Notes: a model not told the origin generated them from the letters alone. A stretch of DNA of 64,000 bases from Flabesymbios commensalis (GCA_964017125.1 OZ024904.1:2725718-2789717), one strand, 5' to 3'; positions 12,936 through 23,729 are shown, counted from the stretch's first letter. Numbers and translations: made by a program.

Positions 12936-13155
12936 TTAACTCTTATAGTGTGGGGATCGACTTTAGTCGTCAGAATCTGACGTCTGTAGACGTCATATTC
13001 TGAAGTCTAAATTCGATCCCCACACTATAAGAGTGAACATATTTGTAACGATCGTAGACCCATAACATAGGTATTGAAATGAATCAGAAAGAGATAGCTA
13101 AGACATTTATGATGATTTCGAATTGAACAAAAACCCTTTGGTCTCCATGGTTTAT
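12936..13155. mobile_element. piggyBac-like MITE, GACGTC family, right end lost
   Basis: Begins TTAACTCTTATAGTGTGGGG, has the GACGTC palindrome near this end, then the family's unique part (CCATAACATAGGTATT and ATGATGATTTC). The far TTAA end is replaced by the AAGAT microsatellite. Copy B (43437-43694) keeps both TTAA ends. Confidence 0.7.
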
Positions 13156-13157
13156 AC

Positions 13158-13288
13158 AAAAATAAGATAAGATAAGATAAGATAAGATAAGATAAGATAA
13201 GATGATAAGATAAGATAAGATAAGATAAGATAAGATAAGATAAGATAAGATAAGATAAGATAAGATAAGATAAGATAAGATAAGATAA

Positions 13289-13334
<46 letters not shown>

Positions 13335-13437
13335 TTTCAAGGGTTAAGATAAAATAAGATAAGATAAGATAAGATAAGATAAGATAAGATAAGATAAGTT
13401 TCAAGGGTTAAGATAAGATAAGATAAGATAAGATACT
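13158..13437. repeat. AAGAT microsatellite (gene A)
   Basis: A pentamer array (GATAA phase) with two interruptions of AGTTTCAAGGGTTA. The counterpart in copy B is longer and appears twice (43704-44064 and 45035-45152). Confidence 0.95.
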
Positions 13438-13569
13438 TTTTTTTTAGATCGGTTCATTTACAGAAAACATTAGCCAGAGGCTAGTCAGCCGATCATTATC
13501 AACAATATGACAAACTGCCTTTACATTGATTAAACTTATCTTTACCTTAGTAGGCTATATTCTTTGTTC

Positions 13570-13646
13570 TCAGTTGTACCAATTTGCTGTTCGTTCAGCT
13601 TTTTCATACGGTGCTTCTTCCAGTGAAAAGTTTTCGTAAACAGCGG
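13570..13646 (-). CDS. Gene A exon 8: tail exon, frame ends early
   Basis: The acceptor TTTCAG gives a phase-1 entry and reads S/AVYENFSLEEAPYEK, then AERTANWYN and a stop at 13572-13570. Copy B has GAAAAGCTG where A has GAAAAAGCTG. That extra A, plus an in-frame 3-nt change, moves gene A out of the frame that B uses through to its donor. The exon sequence continues to a donor (GTAAAG) at 13545. Gene A therefore predicts 520 residues and lacks B's C-terminal end YSLPR. The shift is in a homopolymer, so an assembly error is possible. VYENF is a potential SH2-binding site. Confidence 0.6.
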
Positions 13647-14239
13647 CTGAAATTAAGAATGCACATTCAACGTGTGAGATAAAACTGTACAATTAAAACA
13701 GAAACAAAATGATAGACCTCCTATGTTCACATATTGGCATTGCCTTCTAATTTGTTCAAGTAGTAATCAATTATCTGTTTTATAAATCGCATAATTGTAT
13801 CGCAATATCCAGTGTTTTACTATGACATTGCCATTTACCATGATTTTAATTCTGTATGTGATACCATGTAAATTGGCGTGTGATTTTAAAAAATGAACCA
13901 TCTTGTATATACATGAACATAAATTCTATCATTTTTATGACAAATAAGTCTGAAATGAGTTCTCGTTATGTCAATGAAATATCTGTCTGTCTGTCTGGGG
14001 TTTTTTCGGGCATACTTTTAGTCATACACATTGAAAAAAAAGATCAAATATTTTTATCACATGTAACAACGTTTATCGTTCATATTACATTCACTACATT
14101 CATAGTACATGTAACGACGTTTATATTACATATAACAACGTTCTAAATCCTAAATCTTAAATGTAACAACGTTCAAATTACATGTATCAATTAGCGTTCA
14201 CATTACACGTAATATTGTCCATATTACATGTATACCTAC
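13647..14239. other. Gene A intron 7
   Basis: Contains a retroposon-like 3' end (about 13935-13998: ATGTCAATGAAATATCTGTC with a TCTG tail), also seen at 640-695, 44566-44630, 45655-45720 and 63298-63358. A run of short repeats around CATGTAACAACGTT lies at 14060-14230. No other exon is seen. Confidence 0.5.
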
Positions 14240-14335
14240 AGGTTTGAAACTGTTTATCTTCACTCAAATTCATTTCCTGTTCATTCGGCATGTCATATGG
14301 TGATTCTTCTGGTGAAAGCACTTCTACTCCAGCGC
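14240..14335 (-). CDS. Gene A exon 7: cytoplasmic tail
   Basis: A 96-nt exon, phase 1 to 1, between acceptor ATTTCAG and donor GTAGGT. It encodes about 32 acidic residues including VLSPEESPYDMPNEQEMN and a tyrosine in SPYDMP. Of the two overlapping donors (GTAGGT, GTATAC), only GTAGGT keeps exon 8 open. Copies exist at 46012-46107 and 44923-45027. Confidence 0.7.
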
Positions 14336-15431
14336 CTGAAATGATTCACCAACTTATTCAATTTGTGGGAAAGTGTTCTCATCGTTGTTTTTATTTCGCA
14401 TTAGTTTAATTTTTTAATCAGATTTATTGTACTGTCGCTTTGTAGGTCTACCTATAGTAATTCGATGACAATATTGGAGGCTGATAGCTACAACCACAGT
14501 CAAACAATTTGTACCCTTTGATGATGTCTCTACCACGCTTTAATGTTGGGATATATTTAACCCTTTTAGCGGGATCGACCTTAAATCTCGGGGGATCGAC
14601 TTTAAATCTCACGTCTCTAGACGTCAGACGTGAGATTCTGACGTCTGAAGTCGATCTCCGCGTTGAAAAGGGAAATATCACTGACGGCCGTACACCAATA
14701 ACAAAGGTATAATTTGTAAAAAACATTGCAACCAAAGGGTTTTTTCGCTTTAAAATCATCATAAATGTCTTATTTATCTCTTTCCGATTCATTTGAATAC
14801 CTATGTTATGGATCTACGACCATTAGAAATATTTTTACTCTTACAGTGCGGGGATCGACTTTAGACGTCAGAATCTGACGTCTGAGGGTTAAGAATCTGA
14901 CGTCTGAGGGTAAAATCTCGGGGATCATGAATTTATAACTTATAGAAAAAAATGAAATCTCGATGGAATGACACATAAGTGTTATATAGGAATCGAAAAT
15001 TGACTGCAACAAGTTGATCTATTGCCTCAACTGGCGCCAAATCCAACCCAGATCAGTCTGGTTCCCAGCAAATAGGATAGTGAGGGTATGCCCACTTGAC
15101 ACTGAATGCAAATTAGTTCTGTATCCCGAGCTAAAGCCATAATTTAACCCTCAAAGCGCTGAAATAATTTTGTGTAAACCATGGAGATCAAAGGGTTTTT
15201 TCAATTTGTTATGGGTCTACAAACATTAGAAATATTTTCACACTTACAGCGCGGGGATCGACTTTAGATGTCAGAATCTGACGTCTACAGACGTCAGATT
15301 CTAACATGGGATCGACTTTAGGTGTCAGAAACTGACGTCCACAGACGTCAGATTCTGACAACCAAAGTCGATCCCCATGCTGAAAAAGGTTAAAGATATA
15401 CGCATGCATGAATTAAAAACATCATACATAC
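14336..15431. other. Gene A intron 6 with several GACGTC elements
   Basis: At least three degraded GACGTC-palindrome MITEs lie here (about 14540-14680, 14720-14920 and 15140-15395). Each has TTTAGACGTCAGAATCTGAC-type arms. The left edge of the block missing from copy B falls inside one of them, near 14862. Confidence 0.6.
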
Positions 15432-15527
15432 CAGCAGCCATGTTGTAATAGGTATGAGCCGAGCCTTGGTTGTTTGCAGGAGATAAAGGTGTTTCATAAA
15501 TTCGTCCTCCTCTTTTTTTAACGACGT
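15432..15527 (-). CDS. Gene A exon 6: tail exon absent from gene B
   Basis: A 96-nt exon, phase 1 to 1, between acceptor ATCCACAG and donor GTATGT. It reads DVVKKRGGRIYETPLSPANN followed by QGSAHTYYNMAA. YYNM fits the YxxM motif bound by PI3-kinase p85 and also YxN (Grb2). It resembles exon 5 (SPDTNNQ...HTYHNVAD) and is probably its duplicate, but its frame at the 5' end differs: exon 5 is entered in phase 2, and exon 6 read that way would hit a stop at once. So it can follow exon 5 but cannot replace it. The exon is missing from copy B with a ~2.4-kb block. Confidence 0.7.
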
Positions 15528-16197
15528 CTGTGGATGAAAAAAGTAAACACACATAGCCTACACGGTTTTATGACTTATTTTAAGAAAATAACTATTGATC
15601 AATATGAGTCATCTTGCAGAATAAACAATTGTTACGTTTGTCATAATAGCTAGTGATTAGTTAAATAAATCTTTTTAAAGATGCATCGAATATATGTATA
15701 TAGGAACAAGTTAAATTGTCTATGTTTCGAAACTAATTCAATACAAATATATAATATAATTGTATGCACTGTATAAATGTCGACTGTCATAACTTTTATA
15801 TTGCTCAGCAATTATTTTTTTTTTGTTTTTTATACATGTATGTATTATTATATAGAAGAATAAATTCGCGTCGATTTATATTTATATGAACAATTTCATT
15901 ATGATCATCATATTGTATGCCATATAATGTAAGCATAATAATAATGTATATTTATTTATAACCATTTGTTCATTGTTTTTTTTTTAAATCATTGCTTTAC
16001 GTCACTTTTCGGCACAAAAGGTCTTTTAAGTGACATTATAATACGATAAAAACGTTGTAGTCAATTGATGAGATGAATGATGTACAGATGATGATGTTTT
16101 ATTTATAAACATTTGTTCATTGTACTCATAAATGATTTAATCTTATTATTCTTTTGTATGAATGATTATACTAAACATGTTAAATATGGTGATGTAT

Positions 16198-16311
16198 TCC
16201 CAGCAAACACCGGGCGCTGGGCCGGTGTTGATTTAGCGTTGGCACAGAGTCGGAGACGATGGGCCGGCATTGGATCAACAGTGGTTCGGTGTCTCGTGTT
16301 TGCTGGGAAAC
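16198..16311. mobile_element. Foldback element, CCCAGCAAACAC family
   Basis: The ends TTCCCAGCAAACAC and GTGTTTGCTGGGAA are inverted repeats. The inner part is also largely self-complementary (GGGCCGG, TTGGATCAAC). The family of ~110-bp palindromic elements recurs at 30441-30552, 32060-32165, 48831-48940 and elsewhere. No coding capacity. Confidence 0.75.
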
Positions 16312-17606
16312 CGCTATGTGTTTCCTCCCTATAAAATATATATGAATCTGATGACTTTAACCCATGGAACCACTTTTCTCGAACATGTTAGTCTCAAATA
16401 AGTCACGCGTTTTTATTGTATTTCTATAATATATATTCAGCCTCATCTCATCATCTGTACATCATTCATTTCTCATCTACAGTTTGCACTGTTTTTAATG
16501 AATAACAAAGTCACTTCCCTGACTGTCCCGTTTAATAAGTGACGTTATGCAACTTTCTTACTCACATTACCGGCCGATATGTATATTTTATATATAATGT
16601 AATTCATTGTTTATCATTGCTGTAGGGTGGCTCCTTTGATAGCGACATGTGCTTATGTCTTAAAAGGAGTCTCCCTCACCATATTGTATTATATATTGGT
16701 GGAATAAAGCTATCTGTCTGTCTGACTGTCTGAAAAAATACACCGCAATCAATATTTTTTATTGCTACAATACAGGTTTAATTAAAGGACTTCAAACCTA
16801 GGCTTGCCCATATCTATCAACTCACAAAAAAGTGTGGCACACAAACAATACAGAGGCTATAGGCCTAGGCTATGTAAGCAACACAGCCAGCGGAAAGATG
16901 GGTAACGTGATCTCGCAATGGCAAGAATATAGATCTCCACGTGTGTCTCCTGACCAGCTGACAGGCTTATTATCAGGTAAGCGCAAAGACTGTAGGTATT
17001 TTAGACAGCAAAATGTTGTTGTCCCCTAACTCACTTATGGAGATCACTAACACAGTAGACAAAACAAATAACATCTCGGTGTTGTGATAGACAAAGACAT
17101 GCATATTTGTAATGAATTGGGTCATTTAACAGGTGTTAGTCGGTGCTATTTCAACATGTTCAATTTGTTTTAAAAGATTCAAGCTTTGCTAAAATGGCAT
17201 AGGTTGAAAATATGTGTAAAAATATCTCATTTGGTGAGATGTATTTACAATGAGATATTTCAAGTCACTGTATCACATCGAGAGGGACGTGGCACGATGT
17301 ATGGCTAGAGCGTGGCGCTTTGCAATCGCCGCTGCCTGTCGTGCACCCCGCTTGGTGCATGTTTTCAGAGAAATACCACTTGTCTCACCTCTCAACGTTG
17401 GGACATTGTTTTTATGTTTGTGCCTTTGAGTAGGACAGATAAAGCAATGTGTGCGATAATTTGTAAGCGCAGAAATGGTTACAGGGCTGTATGAACCCCG
17501 AGGAGTTAATATGGCACAGGGTGTTGGATAAGAGGTCTTCAGACTAAACCTGCACCTATACCTCTTTTACATAGTCATTTTCCGGTGTAGATGTTTGAGT
17601 TTCGAC

Positions 17607-17738
17607 CGACCGACCGACCGACCGACCGACCGACCGACCAACTGACTGACTGACTGACTGACTGACTGACTGACTGAATGACTGACTGACTGACTGACTG
17701 ACTGACTGACTGACTGACTGACTGACTGACTGACTGAC
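17607..17738. repeat. GACC/GACT tetranucleotide microsatellite
   Basis: A GACC run switches to GACT. The counterpart in copy B (46944-47132) has the blocks in another order, so the array was remodelled after the duplication. Confidence 0.95.
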
Positions 17739-17769
17739 ATTATACATCACTTTGATGATAAACACATAC

Positions 17770-17867
17770 CATCAGCCACGTTGTGGTAAGTGTGAGTTGT
17801 GTCCTGGTTGTTTGTATCAGGACTAACGTCTGTTTGATCTCGTCTTTCGTTCCTTTGTTCACGACGT
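17770..17867 (-). CDS. Gene A exon 5: membrane-proximal cytoplasmic tail
   Basis: A 98-nt exon, phase 2 to 1, between acceptor TTAAACAG and donor GTATGT. It reads RRREQRNERRDQTDVSPDTN then NQDTTHTYHNVAD. The arginine cluster right after the membrane helix is the expected stop-transfer signal. TYHNV carries a YxN motif. Copy B (47183-47280) has the same exon. Confidence 0.75.
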
Positions 17868-18321
17868 CTGTTTAACAGTACAAGAAAAAATAAAATAAAA
17901 TTGCACATGTATTTGAAAAAATAGAAAAAAAATGTAATGACATTGAAATTAGTTTTGAAGGTAGGCCTGTCATATACGTTCAGCATCATATTTTTTTATT
18001 GAAAACCTGTATTTATTGTTTCAACCCCATGCAAAAATATATTTAAAAAATGAACAAATCATGAGGAAAGAGCAAATTATGCCAGATGGATAGTTAAATC
18101 ATAACCATTACAGCGCTGAAATAGTTTTTGTAGGCATATGTACTATGGCGACTAAAGGGTTTTTATATTTGAAATCCTCATAAATGTCTTTCCGGTTCAT
18201 TGAATACCTATATGGGTATAATGCCATTATACCTTTTTTTTATTTCAGTGCGGGGATCAACTTTTAGACTGCTGATTCTGACGTCTAAACACGAAAATCG
18301 GGAGAAAGGTAGTTAGAAATT

Positions 18322-18513
18322 AAATGGATCGGGCTTTAAGCCACCTTTGTGCACATATAGGCTAAACTGGGCCAGGAGAGCCTTCTGAGGATGGTGAGAT
18401 GAATGAGATGACACTGTCCTCCACCCACAGGATTCGAAATTCGAACCCTGGCGGTCTGAGGCTGAGCACGCTACCTCTCGAAAGGTAATTATAAGGATCT
18501 TGCCCTCCACTAT
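18322..18513 (-). mobile_element. tRNA-derived SINE, minus strand
   Basis: On the minus strand the head reads GAGGTAGCGTGCTCAGCC with a B-box-like GGTTCGAATTTCGAATCC. The body includes GGACAGTGTCATCTCATTCA and the 3' end reads CACAAAGGTGGCTTAAAGCC. The same family is at 47735-47926 (minus) and 59869-60052 (plus), so it moves independently. Confidence 0.75.
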
Positions 18514-19189
18514 GTTCAGGGCTAGAACGCAGCAAGTATCCGAAACGTTTGCCTGGCGAGCCCGGCTCATTTCATTTATGGCCGTGTATTGGCCAAGGTT
18601 CTCAGTCACGTGACCATCATGCCTGTGCTATTGAGGCCTGTGAATAATTTTCTGGGTCAAGTCATAGGAAATGCATCAGAGGGGAAATACAATACAGTGA
18701 ACAACTCTTCATCCGGGGAAGTGACCTTTCAAAAATTTCTGAATTCGGGGATTACCCTATTTTCATCTAAAAATAGCAACAAGTCACAAACATTCGCCAC
18801 TGGGGCATACCAGAGGCTACATGAAGCTCGGCCACGCCGCGTAGTGTGGCTCTGGAAACCAGAGTACTGAAACGTATACTCACATCATCACAAATATTTG
18901 AATTGGCCGGAATTTTTTTCGGGGGGTGTTTTAAAAATGCTCTCATATGATAAATAACTGATGGAATGTTTCAAAATCAGCTTAGTGGATGCATAAATGG
19001 TCACTAAATTGGGTAAACCCAATTAAAATGCATTGTGGGCGTTAATAGGGGTTAAATCGATCTTACCTGTAGCACGTTGTGGAGGGTGGCGTTTGCTAAC
19101 TAACAGTTAGACAAAGGCTGTTAGCATGCCGAAACATGCGAAATTAACGTCGATACACTGGTCTCTACCTTAACTCGACAAGGCCGCCA

Positions 19190-19340
19190 TTAATGTGATC
19201 GCCTAGTCAGATTGAGAAGGGAGAAACAATGCTGCTTCTCTGAAACCCCCCACACGGGAACAGCGGGGGTCGAAACCGGGACGCATGCATGACTGGTGAG
19301 GGAGTCAGGTGCTCTAGCCATTGCGCCATGTCCCCTTCTC
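19190..19340 (-). mobile_element. tRNA-headed SINE, second family
   Basis: The minus strand begins GGGGACATGGCGCAATGGCT with a good A box (TGGCGCAATGG) and later GGTTTCGACCCCC (B box), as in a tRNA gene. A non-tRNA body follows. The counterpart is at about 48600-48752 in copy B. The extra non-tRNA sequence and the lack of a cloverleaf end argue against a functional tRNA. Confidence 0.6.
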
Positions 19341-19707
19341 TCTTGGCCGAAGTCACACGTTGACTTGTTTATATAGGGGTCATTGTGGAAAACCTTGCTG
19401 AGATATGCAAGAACCCAGCAAACAAGAGACATTCACCTATTGCTGGGTAACTGTTGCACAAGATGTATATTTGGACTTGAAATAATAATGTTGATACTGG
19501 CCGGAATTTGTATGTGATGTCATTTATTAATCCTCCACCCAGCCTAGAAAGAGTGTACATTTCCAATTTTTATTTTTTTGCGAATATCTTGTGGACTAAA
19601 ATATTTGATGACAATCCACACTACATGTTATTGTAACATATACTGATATACTTCAGTTATTTTTATAAACTGAAATCATTTCACCCCGACTTTAAACAAG
19701 TTCTTAC

Positions 19708-19822
19708 CTTTTAAATATAATGACGAACACAACAACACATATCATGATAATGATGACAATGACTCCCCCCACGGCTCCTCCAATCACAGCCCCTGAAGAT
19801 GTTCCGGTAGAGGCCGCCATAA
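19708..19822 (-). CDS. Gene A exon 4: transmembrane helix
   Basis: A 115-nt exon, phase 1 to 2, between acceptor GTTACAG and donor GTAAG. It encodes VMAASTGTSSGAVIGGAVGG then VIVIIIMICVVVFVIIFK: a Ser/Gly/Ala stalk, a hydrophobic helix with a GxxxG-like stretch at its start, and a basic cytoplasmic boundary continued by exon 5. This makes the product a single-pass type I membrane protein. Confidence 0.85.
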
Positions 19823-20267
19823 CTGTAACGTTGTAAACACTTTGAGGAATAAGTTCACTTAATTGTTTCATTCAAAACTGTAAAATTGTTAGCTGAATGT
19901 ATATATAGACAAGCCTTTTTATCGATTTAGTCATCGACAGTACATTATGGAAAAGCGTTATGAAAAGAGATGAAATTGCTAACGCAATGTGTAGTTTACC
20001 TTTAAGTAAATAAAGACACAACGTTCTTTCTACTTTTGTGATCTACATTATATTATAGAATCATGTAGTGTTTAACGACCAAGAACACATGTGTATTTTT
20101 TATTCTTAATCTTCGTGGAGCAGCCCAGATATAAAACCCTCTAAACAGTTCACTTTAGTATTTCAGACAATCCAAATCCTACCCGGATTAACTGATTTCC
20201 AGCCATCTGTTAATGCTACTTAATAGGCCTATTGAGTTTTATACATAGAGCATTATGACATACTGAC
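19823..20267. other. Gene A intron 3
   Basis: AT-rich intron with no repeat or exon that I recognise. It is conserved in copy B, which lacks a short stretch near 20140-20190. Confidence 0.5.
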
Positions 20268-20879
20268 CCGTGCAAGCTTCATCTGTTTTCTCATAGCCTT
20301 CTTCACATGAGCAGATGAATCCACCCTGTGTGTTATTACAGAGCTGATCACAATCATGATCACCAGAAGCACATTCATCTACATCCTGACATCTGTTACC
20401 ATCATAATTAAAGCCACTGGAGCAGATACAGTGATAGTCACCAGCGTCATTAACACAAACCATGTGTGGCTCATCACACGTGTGATCATCGTCAGAGACA
20501 CACTTAATATAATCCACGCAGTGCTTGCCGTCTGGTCCAAGTCTGTAAGTATCGTTACAAGAACACAAGAAAGAGCCGATGGTGTTCAGACAAACCTGTT
20601 CACAGTCATTACCGCTGTTGGTACACTCATCAATGTCCTCGCATTCAACCTGATTGATTGCTTTGTACCCTGGTCTACACCAACATTGATAAGATCCTTC
20701 AGTATCTCTACATTCCTGATCACATACATCACTCTCATCCTCACACTCATCAATGTTCTGACAGTTGTGAGTGTCTCCATCTTCCAGTTTATAACCCACA
20801 GGACACTCACATTGGTAAATGCCATAAGACAGTGGATTACAGGTGTGAGAGCATGGAGCCTCGATACAGGAATCCTTAA
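20268..20879 (-). CDS. Gene A exon 3: five EGF repeats
   Basis: A 612-nt exon, phase 1 to 1, between acceptor GTGTTTCAG and donor GTCAGT (GTGAGT in copy B). It encodes five six-cysteine EGF modules in tandem of about 40 residues each. Repeats 2, 3 and 5 start with the calcium-binding signature (I/V)DEC. Repeats 2-5 carry the CxD/Nx4Y/FxC hydroxylation motif (for example CRDTEGSYQC). Repeat 4 starts YIKC and lacks the calcium ligands. Such arrays form rigid calcium-stabilised stalks in extracellular receptors. Packing five modules in one exon points to internal tandem growth; copy B has six. Confidence 0.92.
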
Positions 20880-21225
20880 CTGAAACACAAGACAGACGTC
20901 TCATCACATCGATAGGCGCCTCGTGACATCATTAAAGCACGGGCATAATTTGGCCAAGAGTATGTTCACCATGTTCACTTGATTCCATTACAAGAATAAC
21001 CAGGATAACTTACATCTTATCTGTTAAAATTAATTGTGTTTCATCGTCTGAAACAAACTGTTTCCTTAATTACCAAAATGGATAAATTTAAATCGTAGAT
21101 GAAATCGTCACTTTTCGCTTCAAGATAACCATCTTAAATTAATTTTAAATTGGGTTGAGTACGTGCTGTTTCCACTCACGACATGTTTTTCCATCATTTT
21201 TAAGGATATACGGAATACAGAATAC

Positions 21226-21720
21226 GGCGTTTGCTCATCGTGGTTGGCTCTATCACTGAAGTTAAGCAACGTCGCGCCCGTTATAATTGGATGGGTGACC
21301 GCCTGGTGACTGCCAGGTGCTGTATACACTCGTGGGGCTCAGAGAACCACGTAAATCAGATGGCTCGTCTGACTGAGCTAGAGTTGGACGTAAAAGAACC
21401 TCAATGTACGTAGGCGCAGTTTCCATCCAGCGAGACCCCAGAAAATCCACAATGTGTGAGAACTTGGCACATAAGGCGAATTTGCTTGGAATAAAATCAG
21501 CTTGATGCGCCTCAACGGCAGCTCAGCTGTATATCTCCCAGGAGACTGAGTTGGAATTTGAATGATAACAGGCCTTGCTAAGTTACTCTCGATGTTCAGC
21601 GCTCTGAACAGCCTCCGGCTGGATACATGCGCTATATAAGATTTCATTCATTCATTCATTCATTCATTCATTCATTCATTCATTCATTCATTCATTCATT
21701 CATTCATTCATTCATTCATA
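21226..21720 (+). mobile_element. 5S rRNA-derived SINE (SINE3-like) with ATTC tail
   Basis: The head at about 21246-21326 matches the 3' two-thirds of 5S rRNA, including the internal promoter words GAAGTTAAGCAACGTCG and GGATGGGTGACCGCCTGG and the end GGTGCTGTA. A body of about 300 bp ends GCGCTATATAAGATTTC, followed by an ATTC tail (about 21641-21718). The same insertion, with a longer tail, is at 50788-51402 in copy B, so it predates the duplication. It lacks the 5' third of 5S rRNA and is not a functional rRNA gene. Confidence 0.85.
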
Positions 21721-22256
21721 TATCCTTCCCTGCAGACACAAACAAAAGACTCGTCATCTCCTGCCAGGCATTGCATCCATGGAGCAAATACAATACGTTG
21801 ACCCAATGTTGATTTACTGTTGAGCCATCGTCTGCGACGCTGGCCCAACAATAAGCCAACATTCACATCCTCAATCTGTGTCGAACACATAATTATTAAC
21901 CCTTTAAGCGATAAAAACGTAACCCTTACAGCGCGGGGATCGACTTTAGTCGACAGAATCTGACGTCTAAAGGCGATCCCCGCACTGTGAAAATCAATAC
22001 ATTTCTAATGGCCATAGACCCACAACATACGTATTCAAATGAATCAGAAAGAGCTAACTGAGAAATTTATGGTGATTTCAAATTGAAAAAAACCCCTTTG
22101 ATTGCGATGTTTTTTAGAAATTAATTTAAATGGTTTTTAAAATGGTTAAACCCGTGTTTTATTAGTCGATCAAATCTCTGTTATTGGGAATTAAATGTGC
22201 GTTTAAACAATAATTGCAAATGTTTGGTTTCAAATTGAACAAATATGAGTAATTTT

Positions 22257-22308
22257 CACTCACTTGAAGTTGTGGGTCGCGGTCGCGAGACACAACTTCA
22301 AGTGAGTG
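22257..22308. repeat. CTTGAAGTTGTG hairpin
   Basis: A near-perfect palindrome with arms CACTCACTTGAAGTTGTG and complement around GGTCGCGGTCGCGAGACA. Relatives are at 27268-27318, 35768-35824, 51934-51985, 53563-53612, 54388-54438 and 56480-56530. In the complete cases it is the core of TTAA-ended MITEs. Confidence 0.8.
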
Positions 22309-22756
22309 AGAAGGTAACCCTTAAAGTGCAGGGATCGACTTTAGACGTCAGAATCATTCTATAGACGTCAGATAGACGTCATATTCTGACGTAGATGCCG
22401 CACTGAAAGAGTAAAATATTTATGGCCGTATCGACCCATAATATATAGGTATTGAAATATTTATATGGATTGACAGGCTCAAGTTTGATCGTCGCATCGT
22501 CATCTTGTTAAATCGGGGTTGATCCCCCCCCCCCTACCACACATTAAACAACACATACAACATATTTCAGCATAACTGATAATTGTTTTTCATATTGTCA
22601 AATATTATAATTCGAGTCTACCGAACGTTGATTGATAAGCTGTCAAATTAATACTTTTCTCCCACAAGTTGTTTACTTCCAGAATAACACAAAATATTTT
22701 TAATTGATTTTTTTATCTTTTCAACATCTGGTAAATTCAAATTATAGAGAAATACA

Positions 22757-23325
22757 CTCACCTACACCTGTTCTGCAACTATAGGCCACCAAGTGTATGG
22801 GCGGCGTAGGTGAGTGCAATTTCAAAACATCTGACCCCCACCCAACAGCAAATGGGGGACATGCTTAGGGGAGTCGAATAGCCAAGTGGCACTCACCTAC
22901 ACCTATATTCTACTATTAGGCCTACAAGTACAGAAATTGCGTATATGATTGTAGGCCTAATTTTATAATCACACCCACCTACCCCTGTTCTCCCACTATA
23001 CCCTGTGATAGGGCCTGTGTAGATAAGTGCAATTTCAAAACACACTCACCTACACCTATCCCGCACTCTACTGAGTGGCGAACAGTCTTAGTTGAGTGAA
23101 ATAGCCAAGTGGCACTCACCTACACTATCTTCTACCATTATAAGTGTAGAACCGGTGTAGGTGAGTGTAATTTTATAATCTCACTCACCTACACCTGTTC
23201 TCTCACTATACCCAGTGGTAGGATCCGACTGGCGTAGATGAGTGCAATTTCAAAACCGCACTCACCTACACCTGCCTCCACCCCCCCCCCCCCACCACCC
23301 TACTGAGTGGGGGACAGGCTTAGGT
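22757..23325. repeat. Array of CACTCACCTACACC hairpin units
   Basis: About seven units of 70-80 bp, each beginning CACTCACCTACACCTGTT or close, most closing with the complement GGTGTAGGTGAGTG. The array ends about 25 bp from the donor of exon 2. The counterpart in copy B is 52439-53000, similar in unit order. Confidence 0.85.
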
Positions 23326-23348
23326 GCTATTAGGCCTATTATACTTAC

Positions 23349-23729
23349 TTGGCCATCCACGACAATAAACAACATCAGCGTATGTTTTCGCCCAGATGAT
23401 CTCCGCTGGAAACAGATCTTGTGGAGCCCACCATGACGTCCAGGTGACTATTATTGCAGGTTGCCACTCATCATCGTTGAAGCTCAGTTTATACCAGTCA
23501 TCATTGTATATGTTGCCACATCTCCAAAGTGTATCTGTGACAAACCCATTGGAAAGCTTGAGGACAAATCCGTATTCAGTACCACTGAAGCTTGTAGCGT
23601 TGACGGCCAGTAAACGTGTGTTATTTGGTAATGTGGCTGTGGAGGTAGTGAAAGGATCCCTGATTGTCATCAGGAAAACACCATCAGCGTAAATATAAGC
23701 TCTGTCATCCGCTCGTCCATGTAGAGTAC
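23349..23729 (-). CDS. Gene A exon 2: galactose-binding-like domain
   Basis: A 381-nt exon, phase 1 to 1, between acceptor ATTTCAG and donor GTAAGT, encoding about 126 residues. The pattern ADDRAYIYADGVFL, then LLAVNAT, GFVLKLSNG, TDTLWRC and FNDDEWQPA is the strand order of galactose-binding-like jelly-roll domains (compare the N-terminal modules of bacterial rhamnosidases). NNT and NAT are potential N-glycosylation sites. The sugar-binding role is inferred. Compared with copy B it has about 32 replacements and a one-residue gap, far more than the adjoining introns. Confidence 0.75.

Larger units (their letters stand above)
15528..17769. other. Gene A intron 5
   Basis: Holds a foldback element (16198-16311), a TCTG-tailed retroposon end (about 16680-16735), a possible tRNA-like sequence near 17275-17340 and a GACC/GACT microsatellite (17607-17738). 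Most of 15528-17238 has no counterpart in copy B. Confidence 0.5.
17868..19707. other. Gene A intron 4
   Basis: Contains an old GACGTC-family MITE (about 18100-18295), two tRNA-derived SINEs on the minus strand (18322-18513 and 19190-19340) and an internally deleted foldback element near 19408-19441. No further exon is seen. Confidence 0.55.
20880..23348. other. Gene A intron 2
   Basis: Contains the 5S-derived SINE (21226-21720), a foldback element (about 21770-21890), GACGTC-type MITEs (about 21900-22110 and 22315-22410), a CTTGAAGTTGTG hairpin (22257-22308) and the CACTCACCTACACC hairpin array (22757-23325). Confidence 0.6.

Noticed and set aside
20356-20883. Plus-strand 175-codon frame opposite the EGF exon
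   Set aside because: Shadow of the cysteine-rich minus-strand exon, which has matched splice phases and recognisable EGF modules.
21246-21326. Functional 5S rRNA gene
   Set aside because: The 5' third is missing and the sequence continues into a SINE body with an ATTC tail.
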